In this document: in pieces, positions 33,890-41,719 of the stretch
Position numbering within the stretch: the first letter of the stretch is position 1
Layout: each line of letters opens with the position of its first letter
Source: Nitrospira_E sp052156535
GTDB lineage: Bacteria > Nitrospirota > Nitrospiria > Nitrospirales > UBA8639
NCBI RefSeq assembly: GCF_052156535.1
Contig: NZ_JBQKUP010000029.1
Coordinates: 124,001 to 188,000, forward strand
DNA: 64,000 nucleotides
Direction of reading: 5' to 3'
Notes under the pieces: model-generated
What the model saw: only the letters and a program-made list of their open reading frames with translations
What the model was told of the DNA's origin: nothing
Database searches by the model: none
Program-made: the position numbers and the translations under genes

Positions 33890-35119
33890 CTACACATTAT
33901 TCAAGAGGTGGCCTAATTTGGCCTTTTTCGTGCGCAAGTAGTGCACATTTGACTCCTGGGGAGTAATCTCAATGGATACTCGTTCCACCACTTCCAACCC
34001 ATAACCCTCGATTCCCACAATTTTCCTTGGATTGTTGGTGATGAGTCTGATTTTTTTAAGACCTAAATTAACTAAAATTTGGGCGCCAATTCCGTAATCC
34101 CGCAAATCAGCCTTAAACCCCAATTGTAAATTGGCTTCGACTGTATCACTGCCCTGGTCCTGAAGGTGGTAGGCCCGAATTTTATTGGTGAGCCCGATTC
34201 CCCGTCCCTCCTGATTTAAGTACAGCAGGACCCCTTTGCCTTCCCGTTCAATTATTTCCATTGCTCGATGGAGTTGCTCCCGACAATCACAGCGCAATGA
34301 CCCAAAGACATCGGCTGTCAGACAGCCTGAATGGACTCGCACCAACGTTGGAAGATCATCGATCTCCCCTTTCACCAAGGCGATGTGTGTTCCGGCATCA
34401 AGTTCGTTTTCAAAAACGACCGACTGAAAATGACCAAAACGTGTGGGAAGATTTGCGGTGGCAACTTGCTTCACAAACGTTTCTCGATGCAATCGATATT
34501 GAATCAGGTCTTTAATTGTGATGATTTTCAAACCATGGTGCTTTGCAAATTTCATTAGGTGAGGAACCCGGGCCATCGTGCCATCATCATTCATAATTTC
34601 GCAGATCACTGCCCCGGGATACAGCCCGGCCAGCCGGGCAAGATCGACAGACCCTTCGGTTTGTCCGGCACGGCGCAATACCCCGCCTTTATTAGCTTTT
34701 AAAGGAAAGATGTGCCCAGGTCTGGCAAAATCAGCTGGCTTGGCTCTTGGATCCACGGCCAATTGAATCGTGGTGGCCCGATCAGCAGCGGAGATCCCAG
34801 TGGTAATATTCTTGGCGGCATCAATCGATACGGTAAAGGCTGTGCCATAGGGTGCGGTATTTTCATTCGTCTGTGGGGGAAGTTTTAACTCCTCAACTCG
34901 ATCGGGGGTGAGGGCCAGGCAAATTAATCCTCGGCCGTATTTCGCCATAAAGTTAATATGTTCCGACGTGACCTTTTCAGCTGCCATGACCAAATCGCCC
35001 TCATTTTCGCGGTCCTCATCGTCAACAAGAATGATGCATTTGCCAGCCTGAATATCCTGTAAAGTTTCGGCAATGGTATGAAATTGAGGTTTGTGTATTG
35101 GGGCGGTTTCTTTTTTCAT
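33890..35119 (-). CDS. ribBA: Bifunctional 3,4-dihydroxy-2-butanone-4-phosphate synthase / GTP cyclohydrolase II
   Basis: Supplies both branches of riboflavin synthesis. The N-terminal RibB domain (about 10-205) contains LVDDEDRENEGDLVMAAE, the acidic metal and substrate loop, and RAGQTEGSVDLARLAGL. The RibA domain (about 210-405) contains VRVHSGCLTADVFGSLRCDC, with the three zinc Cys, and YLNQEGRGIGL. Length of 409 aa is standard. No FMN riboswitch fits in the 40 bases between it and the NarK-like gene, so the pair may share a transcript. The genes ribD and ribE are not in the window. Confidence 0.96.
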   Translation of the reverse strand: MKKETAPIHKPQFHTIAETLQDIQAGKCIILVDDEDRENEGDLVMAAEKVTSEHINFMAKYGRGLICLALTPDRVEELKLPPQTNENTAPYGTAFTVSIDAAKNITTGISAADRATTIQLAVDPRAKPADFARPGHIFPLKANKGGVLRRAGQTEGSVDLARLAGLYPGAVICEIMNDDGTMARVPHLMKFAKHHGLKIITIKDLIQYRLHRETFVKQVATANLPTRFGHFQSVVFENELDAGTHIALVKGEIDDLPTLVRVHSGCLTADVFGSLRCDCREQLHRAMEIIEREGKGVLLYLNQEGRGIGLTNKIRAYHLQDQGSDTVEANLQLGFKADLRDYGIGAQILVNLGLKKIRLITNNPRKIVGIEGYGLEVVERVSIEITPQESNVHYLRTKKAKLGHLLNNV

Positions 35120-35159
35120 GGGTGACTCCCTTGACGGGCAAACGTTTCAGGCAAGTTCG

Positions 35160-36383
35160 TTAAATTTCTGGAATGGATTTGTGTTTGGTTAACCGAGTCG
35201 AACGCTGAAACATCATAACACTAATGCCTGCCAATCCTGAAACCATGCCCAAAGTGAAAAATCCTGAAGAGAAGGTCCCAGTTAGCTCCTTTAACCATCC
35301 AAACCCGTATGGTAGGAGGAATCCTCCAAGACCTCCTGCCGCACCAACAAAACCGGAAGCCGTACCCATAACCGATTTGAATCGATAGGAAACAACCTGG
35401 AAAATGGCTCCATTTCCAAATCCGAAGCAAAGCATAATTAGGAGAATCATGGCATAGCTCAAGACAAAACTATCAAGATTCCCCGATATCAGGCATAAGG
35501 CGGCTATTATAAGATAGAGCCCTTGCAATAAGGCGATGCCGCCATGGCGATCCGCAAGAAATCCTCCCAGAGGACGGACCACACTTCCCGCTAAAGCGCC
35601 AAGTGCGGTCAATGTTCCAGCCTTTACCATGCCGACGTGAAATTGATCGTGAAGAAAAATCGGGAGATAACTCGAAAGCCCTACAAATCCTCCGAATGTC
35701 ACACCATACAAAAAACATAACCAGTACATGACTGGATCCTGAATCCCTTTTCGCAAAAAAATTCCAATACTGTCATTTTTTGAGGGATCGGTTTTATTCC
35801 TTACGGGGGCTGATTGAACCAACCAGAAAAACATGAGGGCTGTCCCCATAACAGGTAGGAGCATGATGCCGAAAACCTGATGCCATCCAACCCCTTCCGC
35901 AAGGCGTGGGGCCATAAACGCAGCCAACAGCACACCACTATTTCCAATCGCCACAACCCCCATGGCCAACCCCTGATGGGCTGCGGGATAGGCTTGGCTA
36001 GCCAAAGGCAGAGCAATTGCAAAGCTGGCTCCCGCAAATCCTAAAAAGAGTCCAATTCCCAGCATAGACTCGAAAGTGGTTCCACCTAACCATCCCAACA
36101 GTAACCCGATGCCTTCCAAGCCCAGTATGCCCAATCCCACAACTTTAGCCCCGAATCGGTCTCCTAACGGCCCCACGACAATTCGAAGCAAAGCGCCACC
36201 CAGCAATGGGAAGCCGATTAATAAGCCCTTTTGAGAAGCCGTAAGAGAAAATTCTTCAGATATAGCAATACCCATGGCGCCAATAAGAAGCCACACCATA
36301 AAACTTATTTCAAAGTGGAGCCACGCACCAAGGAGAGTTGGCCAATGCCCGGAACGAAGTGACTGGCATACCTCTTTTAACAT
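35160..36383 (-). CDS. MFS transporter, nitrate/nitrite (NarK) type
   Basis: Twelve hydrophobic segments over 407 residues. Between spans 2 and 3 lies GPLGDRFGAKVVG, the MFS loop motif. GFAGASFAIALPLASQAYPAAHQGLAMGVVAIGNSGVLLAAF (around the fourth and fifth spans) is close to the nitrate signature of NarK/NasA carriers, with the GNSG part and the preceding Gly-rich stretch. A second MFS loop (RPLGGFLADRHG) begins the C-terminal half. Transport of nitrate or nitrite is the likely role; direction and substrate preference cannot be read. It starts the minus-strand run and is divergent from the sigma factor gene. Confidence 0.85.
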   Translation of the reverse strand: MLKEVCQSLRSGHWPTLLGAWLHFEISFMVWLLIGAMGIAISEEFSLTASQKGLLIGFPLLGGALLRIVVGPLGDRFGAKVVGLGILGLEGIGLLLGWLGGTTFESMLGIGLFLGFAGASFAIALPLASQAYPAAHQGLAMGVVAIGNSGVLLAAFMAPRLAEGVGWHQVFGIMLLPVMGTALMFFWLVQSAPVRNKTDPSKNDSIGIFLRKGIQDPVMYWLCFLYGVTFGGFVGLSSYLPIFLHDQFHVGMVKAGTLTALGALAGSVVRPLGGFLADRHGGIALLQGLYLIIAALCLISGNLDSFVLSYAMILLIMLCFGFGNGAIFQVVSYRFKSVMGTASGFVGAAGGLGGFLLPYGFGWLKELTGTFSSGFFTLGMVSGLAGISVMMFQRSTRLTKHKSIPEI

Positions 36384-36445
36384 GGTTCTTTCAAGGGCAT
36401 GGGAGGCCTTTCTGGATAATTTTTCAAATCTGTAGCCAAGACCAG

Positions 36446-36475
36446 ACTATAAAAAGATTTCCCTGAAATAAACAA
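36446..36475 (-). promoter_or_regulatory. Possible promoter of the NarK-like gene
   Basis: On the minus strand: TTGTTT (36470-36475), 18 bases, TATAGT (36446-36451). The -10 has five of six consensus bases, the -35 three. It would start transcription about 55 bases before the gene. Confidence 0.4.
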
Positions 36476-36545
36476 TATTTCTCTGAATTGGAAATTTCTG
36501 AGACCTCCTTTTCACCCCGAAATTGGAAAAATTCGTCAAATGCGT

Positions 36546-36574
36546 TTGGTGATTCAAGAAAATTTCATTACAAT
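36546..36574 (+). promoter_or_regulatory. Possible promoter of the rpoH-type gene
   Basis: TTGGTG at 36546-36551, 17 bases, TACAAT at 36569-36574, in an AT-rich stretch. The -10 is the same as in the lepA promoter. The -35 is weak. Start of transcription would be near 36581, about 43 bases before the ATG. Confidence 0.45.
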
Positions 36575-36623
36575 ATATCAGAAGAATACGGCATACCCTG
36601 CCTTCTAGATCAGTAAGCCAAAC

Positions 36624-37664
36624 ATGACACAGAAATCATCCAAAAAGCGGACTCCCGATGTGATCGACGTCGTGGTCAAAAAATCTCTTTCTGAACTACC
36701 TGATGAAGAGGTCCGTGATGAAATTATCCTTGATGATGCCAAGGAACAAGAAAACCACCCTGAAAGTGAAGAAGACTCCGAAGACCAGGCGAAGTGGGAT
36801 CCAGTCTCAACCGCACTGACTCCGACTACAACGCTCAGTCGATACTTAGCCGAAGTCCGCCGTTATCCATTCCTTTCGAAAGAAGAAGAGCTTCAACTCT
36901 TTCATGAATATCAGACGTTAGGGACACGAGAGTCTGCAGTGAAATTAATTTTAGCTAACCTTCGTGTGTGTGTCTCCATCGCCTCGGAATATGGTCTTGC
37001 CGGTATTGATCAAATGGACTTGATCCAGGAAGGGAATGTGGGGCTTTTGCAGGCCATGAAGAAATTTGATCCAACAAAAAATGTTCGCTTTTATGCCTAT
37101 GCAGCCTGGTGGGTTCGAGCCTTTGTGCTGCGGTATCTCCTCAATAATTTTCGTCTTGTCAAAATAGGCACAACCCAGGAGCAACGACGCCTTTTCTATA
37201 ACCTTCGTCGCGAAAAAGCCAAACTGGAACGACAAGGCTATGTCCCCGACCCAAAGTTACTGGCAGACCGGTTAAATGTGCGTGAACGAGATGTTGTGGA
37301 AATGGATCAACGTTTAGGAAGTTGGGAACTTTCCCTCGATCAGCCTATGACTTCGGACGGAGAAGGCACGTTTCATGACCTTCTTCCCTCTACCCAAGCT
37401 CCCATTGATGACCAATTGGCTGATACACAGTTGCGTCTTCTCTTCCGAAAAAAGTTGGCAGAATTTGCACAAACACTATCAGAGCGAGAGGAGGACATTC
37501 TTCGCAATCGACTCCTATCGGAATCTCCCGTGACCTTAGAAGACTTAGGAAGAAAATATATGATTACCAAAGAGCGGACTCGTCAACTGGAGGCTAAAAT
37601 AATTAAGAAGTTACGAGAGCTTATGAAAAAGGATATCCAGGATTTTGAACATCTCAGAAAATAA
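36624..37664 (+). CDS. rpoH: RNA polymerase sigma factor of the RpoH (sigma-32) type
   Basis: Region 2 is complete: LILANLRVCVSIASEYG, DLIQEGNVGLLQAMKKFDP and FYAYAAWWVRAFVLRYLL, for core binding and -10 recognition. Directly after comes QEQRRLFYNLRREKAKL, which matches the RpoH box (Q-R/K-K-L-F-F-N-L-R) that separates sigma-32 from other group factors. Region 4.2 is VTLEDLGRKYMITKERTRQLEAKII. It has an acidic N-terminal extension of about 70 residues (EDAKEQENHPESEEDSEDQ) not usual in E. coli RpoH. The groES-groEL pair lies 250 bases downstream on the same strand, consistent with a heat-shock role. Confidence 0.9.
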   Translation: MTQKSSKKRTPDVIDVVVKKSLSELPDEEVRDEIILDDAKEQENHPESEEDSEDQAKWDPVSTALTPTTTLSRYLAEVRRYPFLSKEEELQLFHEYQTLGTRESAVKLILANLRVCVSIASEYGLAGIDQMDLIQEGNVGLLQAMKKFDPTKNVRFYAYAAWWVRAFVLRYLLNNFRLVKIGTTQEQRRLFYNLRREKAKLERQGYVPDPKLLADRLNVRERDVVEMDQRLGSWELSLDQPMTSDGEGTFHDLLPSTQAPIDDQLADTQLRLLFRKKLAEFAQTLSEREEDILRNRLLSESPVTLEDLGRKYMITKERTRQLEAKIIKKLRELMKKDIQDFEHLRK

Positions 37665-37778
37665 TGCTGTAAGTTCATATACCTACGAAATTGTTTCTCT
37701 CAAGAATTAAGGGTGCTTTCTTTTCTAAAAAAATGGACCTCCGCCTCTCGTCCTTATTGAAAATCTTATCCTTCCCTC

Positions 37779-37806
37779 TTGACTTCAATTCATCCAGACT
37801 TATCTT
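37779..37806 (+). promoter_or_regulatory. Likely promoter region of groES-groEL
   Basis: TTGACT (37779-37784), 16 bases, TATCTT (37801-37806) reads as a sigma-70 type promoter. A second candidate lies downstream: TTGAAA at 37828-37833, 15 bases, then CGTCATCC at 37849, a partial fit to the sigma-32 pattern. No full CIRCE repeat is present; only one 8-of-9 half site (TTAGTACTC, 37863-37871) is seen. Which of the two is used cannot be decided by reading. Confidence 0.45.
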
Positions 37807-37916
37807 TCCGTGCAAGTTGACACATTTTTGAAACATCAAACAGGTGTGCGTCATCCTAAAAGTTAGTACTCACCATTTCCTTATTCAATTAGCAACAACC
37901 AAAGAAGGAGGCAGAC

Positions 37917-38234
37917 ATGGCAGCCACAAAAGAGAAGGAAAAGAAGGAAGCCAAAGAAGGAAGTAGCGCGAAGGGATTCCGTCCCTTAGGGGATCGTGTG
38001 TTCGTAGCCTACACGGAAGAATTAGAGCGGACAGCAGGCGGAATTTACGTGCCGGATTCAGCTCGTGAAAAACCACAAAGAGGTACTATCGAAGCTGCAG
38101 GCCCTGATGTTGAAAATGTGAAAGTTGGCGATCAAGTCCTGTTTGACAAGTATTCTGGGACCAAAATTAAGGTTGAAAACGATGATTGTTTAATTTTGAA
38201 AGAAGAAGATATTTTGGGCGTCTTCGAAAATTAA
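37917..38234 (+). CDS. groES: Co-chaperonin GroES
   Basis: Lid of the GroEL folding chamber. The core starts at FRPLGDRVFVAYTEELERTAGGIYVPDSAREKP, with the mobile loop in the AGGIYVP region, and ends GTKIKVENDDCLILKEEDILGVFE. The protein is 105 aa, longer than usual (about 97), because about 19 charged residues (MAATKEKEKKEAKEGSSAK) precede the core. The start is firm: aaggagg lies eight bases before the ATG. The next ATG is far inside. groEL follows after 77 bases. Confidence 0.97.
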   Translation: MAATKEKEKKEAKEGSSAKGFRPLGDRVFVAYTEELERTAGGIYVPDSAREKPQRGTIEAAGPDVENVKVGDQVLFDKYSGTKIKVENDDCLILKEEDILGVFEN

Positions 38235-38311
38235 AACCACCATCAAGTTCAAACTCACTTTTTTAATTGGCATTCCACATCACTAAAATATGTTTTTAAA
38301 GGAGGATATGT

Positions 38312-39961
38312 ATGGCTAAGCAGTTGCAATACAGTGAAAAGGCACGTGCGTCTATATTGAGCGGAGTGAATCAATTAGCAGATGCAGTGAAGGCGACATT
38401 AGGGCCAAAAGGCCGGAATGCGATTCTCGACAAGAAATTTGGTGCCCCAACCATCACCAAAGACGGCGTGACGGTAGCCAAGGAGATCGAGTTAAAGAAT
38501 CCGTATGAAAACATGGGCGCGCAGCTTGTTCGGGAAGTGGCAAGTAAAACAAGTGATACCGCTGGTGATGGGACCACGACTGCGACAGTTTTGGCCCAGG
38601 CCATTTACCGTGAAGGGGTCAAAAATATCACGGCAGGCGCCAATCCAATGGAGATTAAGCGGGGAATTGATAAAGCTGTTGAAGTTGCGATTGAAGAATT
38701 GAAAAAGTTCAGCAAGCCCTGCCAGACCAAAAAGGAAATTTCTCAGATTGGTTCAATCTCCGCCAATAATGATCACACCATTGGTGACCTGATCGCCGAA
38801 GCAATGGATAAGGTGGGAAAAGATGGCGTCATCACCGTAGAAGAAGCCAAATCCATGTCGACATCCTTAGATGTAGTCGAAGGAATGCAATTTGACCGCG
38901 GGTACATCTCTCCCTATTTCGTGACCAATGCAGATCGAATGGAAGCTTCATTGGAAGACGCGTTCTTACTGATTGTGGAAAAGAAAATCAGCGCCATGAA
39001 AGACTTACTCCCTATTCTGGAGCAAGTTGCGAAAATGGGGAAACCGTTAGTCATTATTGCTGAAGATGTCGAAGGCGAAGCCCTGGCAACACTGGTAGTC
39101 AATAAACTTCGTGGCACATTGAATGTGGCAGCAGTTAAGGCTCCTGGCTTTGGTGATAGACGAAAAGCCATGTTGGAGGATATTGCCACTCTGACAGGCG
39201 GGCAAGTAATTTCTGAAGAAGTAGGCCTCAAACTCGAAAGTGTGAAGCTGACGGACCTCGGTAGGGCCAAACGGGTGAACATTGACAAGGACAATACCAC
39301 GATCGTGGAAGGAGCTGGAGATCCGAAACGAATTGAAGGTCGTGTCAAACAAATTAAAACACAGGTTGAGGAAACCACATCCGATTACGATCGGGAAAAA
39401 TTACAAGAGCGATTGGCGAAAATGGTGGGTGGCGTTGCTGTAATTAATGTAGGCGCCGCAACGGAAACAGAAATGAAGGAAAAGAAAGCCCGTGTGGAAG
39501 ATGCCCTTCATGCGACCAAGGCCGCAGTAGAGGAAGGCATTGTTCCGGGCGGAGGCGTGGCTCTCCTTCGTTGTGTTCCGGCTCTGGATAAAATGAAATT
39601 AGACCACGATCAACAAGTTGGCGTGAATATCGTCAAGCGTTCCCTGGAAGAACCAATTCGACAAATTTCCATCAATGCCGGCGCCGAAGGTTCTATTATT
39701 GTGGAAAAAGTTCGACTTGAATCCACAAATCGAGGATACAATGCTGGAACCGGAGAATTTGTGGATATGGTTGAGGCCGGTGTGATTGATCCAACCAAGG
39801 TGGCACGTTGCGCGTTGCAAAATGCTGCTAGTGTTGCGGCTCTCATGCTCACTACGGAAGTTATGGTCACTGATATTCCAGAAGCGAAATCAGAAGGTGC
39901 TGGGATGCCTGGCGGTCATGATCACGGCATGGGTGGCATGGGCGGCATGGGCGGATTCTAA
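38312..39961 (+). CDS. groEL: Chaperonin GroEL
   Basis: Double-ring ATP-driven folding chamber. LGPKGRNAILDKKFGAPTIT and AGDGTTTATVLAQAI are the ATP-binding blocks, with the catalytic Asp near DNTTIVEGAGD. The apical domain includes AVKAPGFGDRRKAML. AAVEEGIVPGGGVALLR is the GroEL signature. The C-terminus ends in a GGM repeat tail preceded by GHDHG, as in many bacteria. Length of 549 aa is standard. A clear ribosome site (aaaggagga) precedes the ATG, and a strong terminator follows. Confidence 0.98.
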   Translation: MAKQLQYSEKARASILSGVNQLADAVKATLGPKGRNAILDKKFGAPTITKDGVTVAKEIELKNPYENMGAQLVREVASKTSDTAGDGTTTATVLAQAIYREGVKNITAGANPMEIKRGIDKAVEVAIEELKKFSKPCQTKKEISQIGSISANNDHTIGDLIAEAMDKVGKDGVITVEEAKSMSTSLDVVEGMQFDRGYISPYFVTNADRMEASLEDAFLLIVEKKISAMKDLLPILEQVAKMGKPLVIIAEDVEGEALATLVVNKLRGTLNVAAVKAPGFGDRRKAMLEDIATLTGGQVISEEVGLKLESVKLTDLGRAKRVNIDKDNTTIVEGAGDPKRIEGRVKQIKTQVEETTSDYDREKLQERLAKMVGGVAVINVGAATETEMKEKKARVEDALHATKAAVEEGIVPGGGVALLRCVPALDKMKLDHDQQVGVNIVKRSLEEPIRQISINAGAEGSIIVEKVRLESTNRGYNAGTGEFVDMVEAGVIDPTKVARCALQNAASVAALMLTTEVMVTDIPEAKSEGAGMPGGHDHGMGGMGGMGGF

Positions 39962-39982
39962 AATCCAACTCACGAATTTAGT

Positions 39983-40021
39983 GAAAACCCCCTGGAGGAT
40001 TGGATCCTCCAGGGGGTTTTC
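39983..40021 (+). terminator. Intrinsic terminator after groEL
   Basis: A perfect 18-bp inverted repeat (GAAAACCCCCTGGAGGAT and its complement, 39983-40000 and 40004-40021) with a 3-base loop. The stem ends in TTTTC followed by tatttc, giving the U-rich 3' end of a rho-independent terminator. It begins 22 bases after the groEL stop. Confidence 0.93.
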
Positions 40022-40104
40022 TATTTCTGAATCTTTAATTCCTTCGCAGATCAGACAGTAAACTTCCAAGTTAATTGATAGTTGCCCTCCATAAGGAATA
40101 GTTT

Positions 40105-40135
40105 TTGACAAATTGTTTGGGTGATGTGGTATAAG
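40105..40135 (+). promoter_or_regulatory. Promoter candidate for the Cys-rich exported protein
   Basis: TTGACA at 40105-40110, 19-base spacer, TATAAG at 40130-40135, with TGG directly before the -10 (an extended -10 form). The spacer is longer than ideal. It is the first promoter after the groEL terminator. Confidence 0.5.
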
Positions 40136-40210
40136 GAAATCCATCATTATGAAACCTTTTTATGGTATTGATGCGGCATTCCCTATCCTTTGATCCAGAT
40201 TCAGCAAACT

Positions 40211-40660
40211 ATGAATTTATACCCAAACACAATCAAGGTCATTTTTGGTCAAACAAAATCCTATCGGATATTAATGTGGGCAATTGTGGCTTTTCTCGCG
40301 ACCGAAAACGACTTGCTTGGACTTATCAATAAGGGTGAAGCAGCCGATGCCCAGTCGCGAACAGAAGCGAATTGTACCATTGGTATGGTAAAAGGCGAGG
40401 CCAAGGCTGAATGTCGAGTTCCCATTCCCAATGGCTGTACTGTTGCCCAGTTTCCTGGATATCCCGAACCGTGGGTTGATATTTCCAAAGGAGGGAGAAC
40501 CTCTTGCCAATTTGACGAGAAACAAACCGACTGGGAAACGTCAATTGTCGGCTCATGTCAAGCTTGTACCACCGAGCAATGTACGGGAAGATTTATCGTG
40601 ATGTTTAATTGTGCGAACAATGTTCCTCCTGCTAATCCGGGAACCCCTGGACAAAAATAA
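40211..40660 (+). CDS. Hypothetical Cys-rich exported protein, 149 aa
   Basis: Not recognised. Residues about 18-37 (SYRILMWAIVAFLATEND) look like an uncleaved anchor or signal sequence. The rest is short and holds eight Cys, including SCQACTTEQC, and aromatic/Pro-rich stretches, which suggests a small disulfide-bonded envelope or secreted domain. The ATG at 40211 is preferred to a TTG at 40190. Neither has a strong ribosome site. A 14-codon ORF (ATG 40149) precedes it. It has its own promoter candidate, and queG follows after 30 bases. Confidence 0.55.
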   Translation: MNLYPNTIKVIFGQTKSYRILMWAIVAFLATENDLLGLINKGEAADAQSRTEANCTIGMVKGEAKAECRVPIPNGCTVAQFPGYPEPWVDISKGGRTSCQFDEKQTDWETSIVGSCQACTTEQCTGRFIVMFNCANNVPPANPGTPGQK

Positions 40661-40690
40661 ATCTCGAATTAATCCTGAGGAGGAGTAATC

Positions 40691-41719
40691 ATGTCTCCTC
40701 GGTCAATCCTGGCAAATCAAATCAAGGAAGAGGCCCGCCGACTAGGCTTTGATGCTGTTGGGATTGCTCGTCTGCCACCGCCTCTACCCACCACACTCTT
40801 CCCTCCGGCTCAAAATACGATTTCCCATGCAGAGGAATCGATTACCTTGCGGTTATGGGAACGGCTAAAAAAATGGCTGGACTTAGGCTTTCATGGATCT
40901 ATGGAATGGTTAGCCAAGGATCCGAAACGCCGCTCCAACCCAGAAGAAGTTCTTCCAGGTTGCCAATCCCTGGTAGTCGTGGGGATGAATTACTACACTG
41001 GTCATACTCCGGATGAGTCAAAGACGGCTGGACGAATTGCCCGATATGCCTGGGGGAAGGACTATCACGGGTTCATGAAGGACCGGCTTAAACAGTTAGA
41101 AAATTTCCTTCACACACACGTACCGGATATTCAGACCCGGAGCTATGTGGATACGGGGCCCATCATGGAAAAACCGTGGGCCCAGGAAGCCGGCATTGGC
41201 TGGATCGGCAAACACACCAATATCGTTTCCACCGAGTTTGGGTCTTGGCTGTTGCTCGGAGAAATTCTAACGACCATGCCATTGGATTTTGACGAACCCG
41301 CCATGGATTTATGTGGAACATGCTCTCTCTGTATTCAGGCTTGTCCCACTGGAGCCATCGTGGAACCCTATCTCCTTGATGCGGAACGATGCATCTCATA
41401 TTTGACGATTGAATATCGTGGTAGTGCAGATGACCTGCCAACCGAGTTGAGAAAAAAAATAGGCAATAGAATTTTTGGTTGTGACGATTGTTTGGATATT
41501 TGTCCTTTTAATGTGAATGCAAAAGCCACTACGGAGCCAGGATTCCAGCCATTTCCATGGACATTACATCCCCAATTACCTGAATTGGTTAATCTGACAA
41601 AAGATGAATTTCAATCACTCACGACAGGGAGCCCCTTGCGCCGCCCTAAACATGAGGGCTTTATCCGAAATGTACAGATGGGACTCGATAATCACCCTCC
41701 ACGGATTCCTTTATCGTAA
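40691..41719 (+). CDS. queG: Epoxyqueuosine reductase
   Basis: Cobalamin and Fe-S enzyme that reduces epoxyqueuosine to queuosine in the anticodon of tRNA. The N-terminal domain includes GRIARYAWGKDYH and YVDTGPIMEKPWAQEAGIGW, typical of the cobalamin pocket and catalytic Asp. Two ferredoxin-type clusters follow: CGTCSLCIQACPTGAI and, later, GCDDCLDICPFN. Length of 342 aa matches QueG without the C-terminal HEAT repeat. The ribosome site gaggaggag is clear. Its end overlaps the end of mutS2 by 9 bases. Confidence 0.95.
   Translation: MSPRSILANQIKEEARRLGFDAVGIARLPPPLPTTLFPPAQNTISHAEESITLRLWERLKKWLDLGFHGSMEWLAKDPKRRSNPEEVLPGCQSLVVVGMNYYTGHTPDESKTAGRIARYAWGKDYHGFMKDRLKQLENFLHTHVPDIQTRSYVDTGPIMEKPWAQEAGIGWIGKHTNIVSTEFGSWLLLGEILTTMPLDFDEPAMDLCGTCSLCIQACPTGAIVEPYLLDAERCISYLTIEYRGSADDLPTELRKKIGNRIFGCDDCLDICPFNVNAKATTEPGFQPFPWTLHPQLPELVNLTKDEFQSLTTGSPLRRPKHEGFIRNVQMGLDNHPPRIPLS

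Noticed and set aside
33890..35159. FMN riboswitch before ribBA
   Set aside because: Only 40 bases separate it from the upstream gene and they cannot hold the structure; none is seen before ribH either.
37863..37890. CIRCE-like element before groES
   Set aside because: Only the left half (TTAGTACTC) matches, 8 of 9 bases. The right half, nine bases later, matches at about three positions, so HrcA control is not supported.
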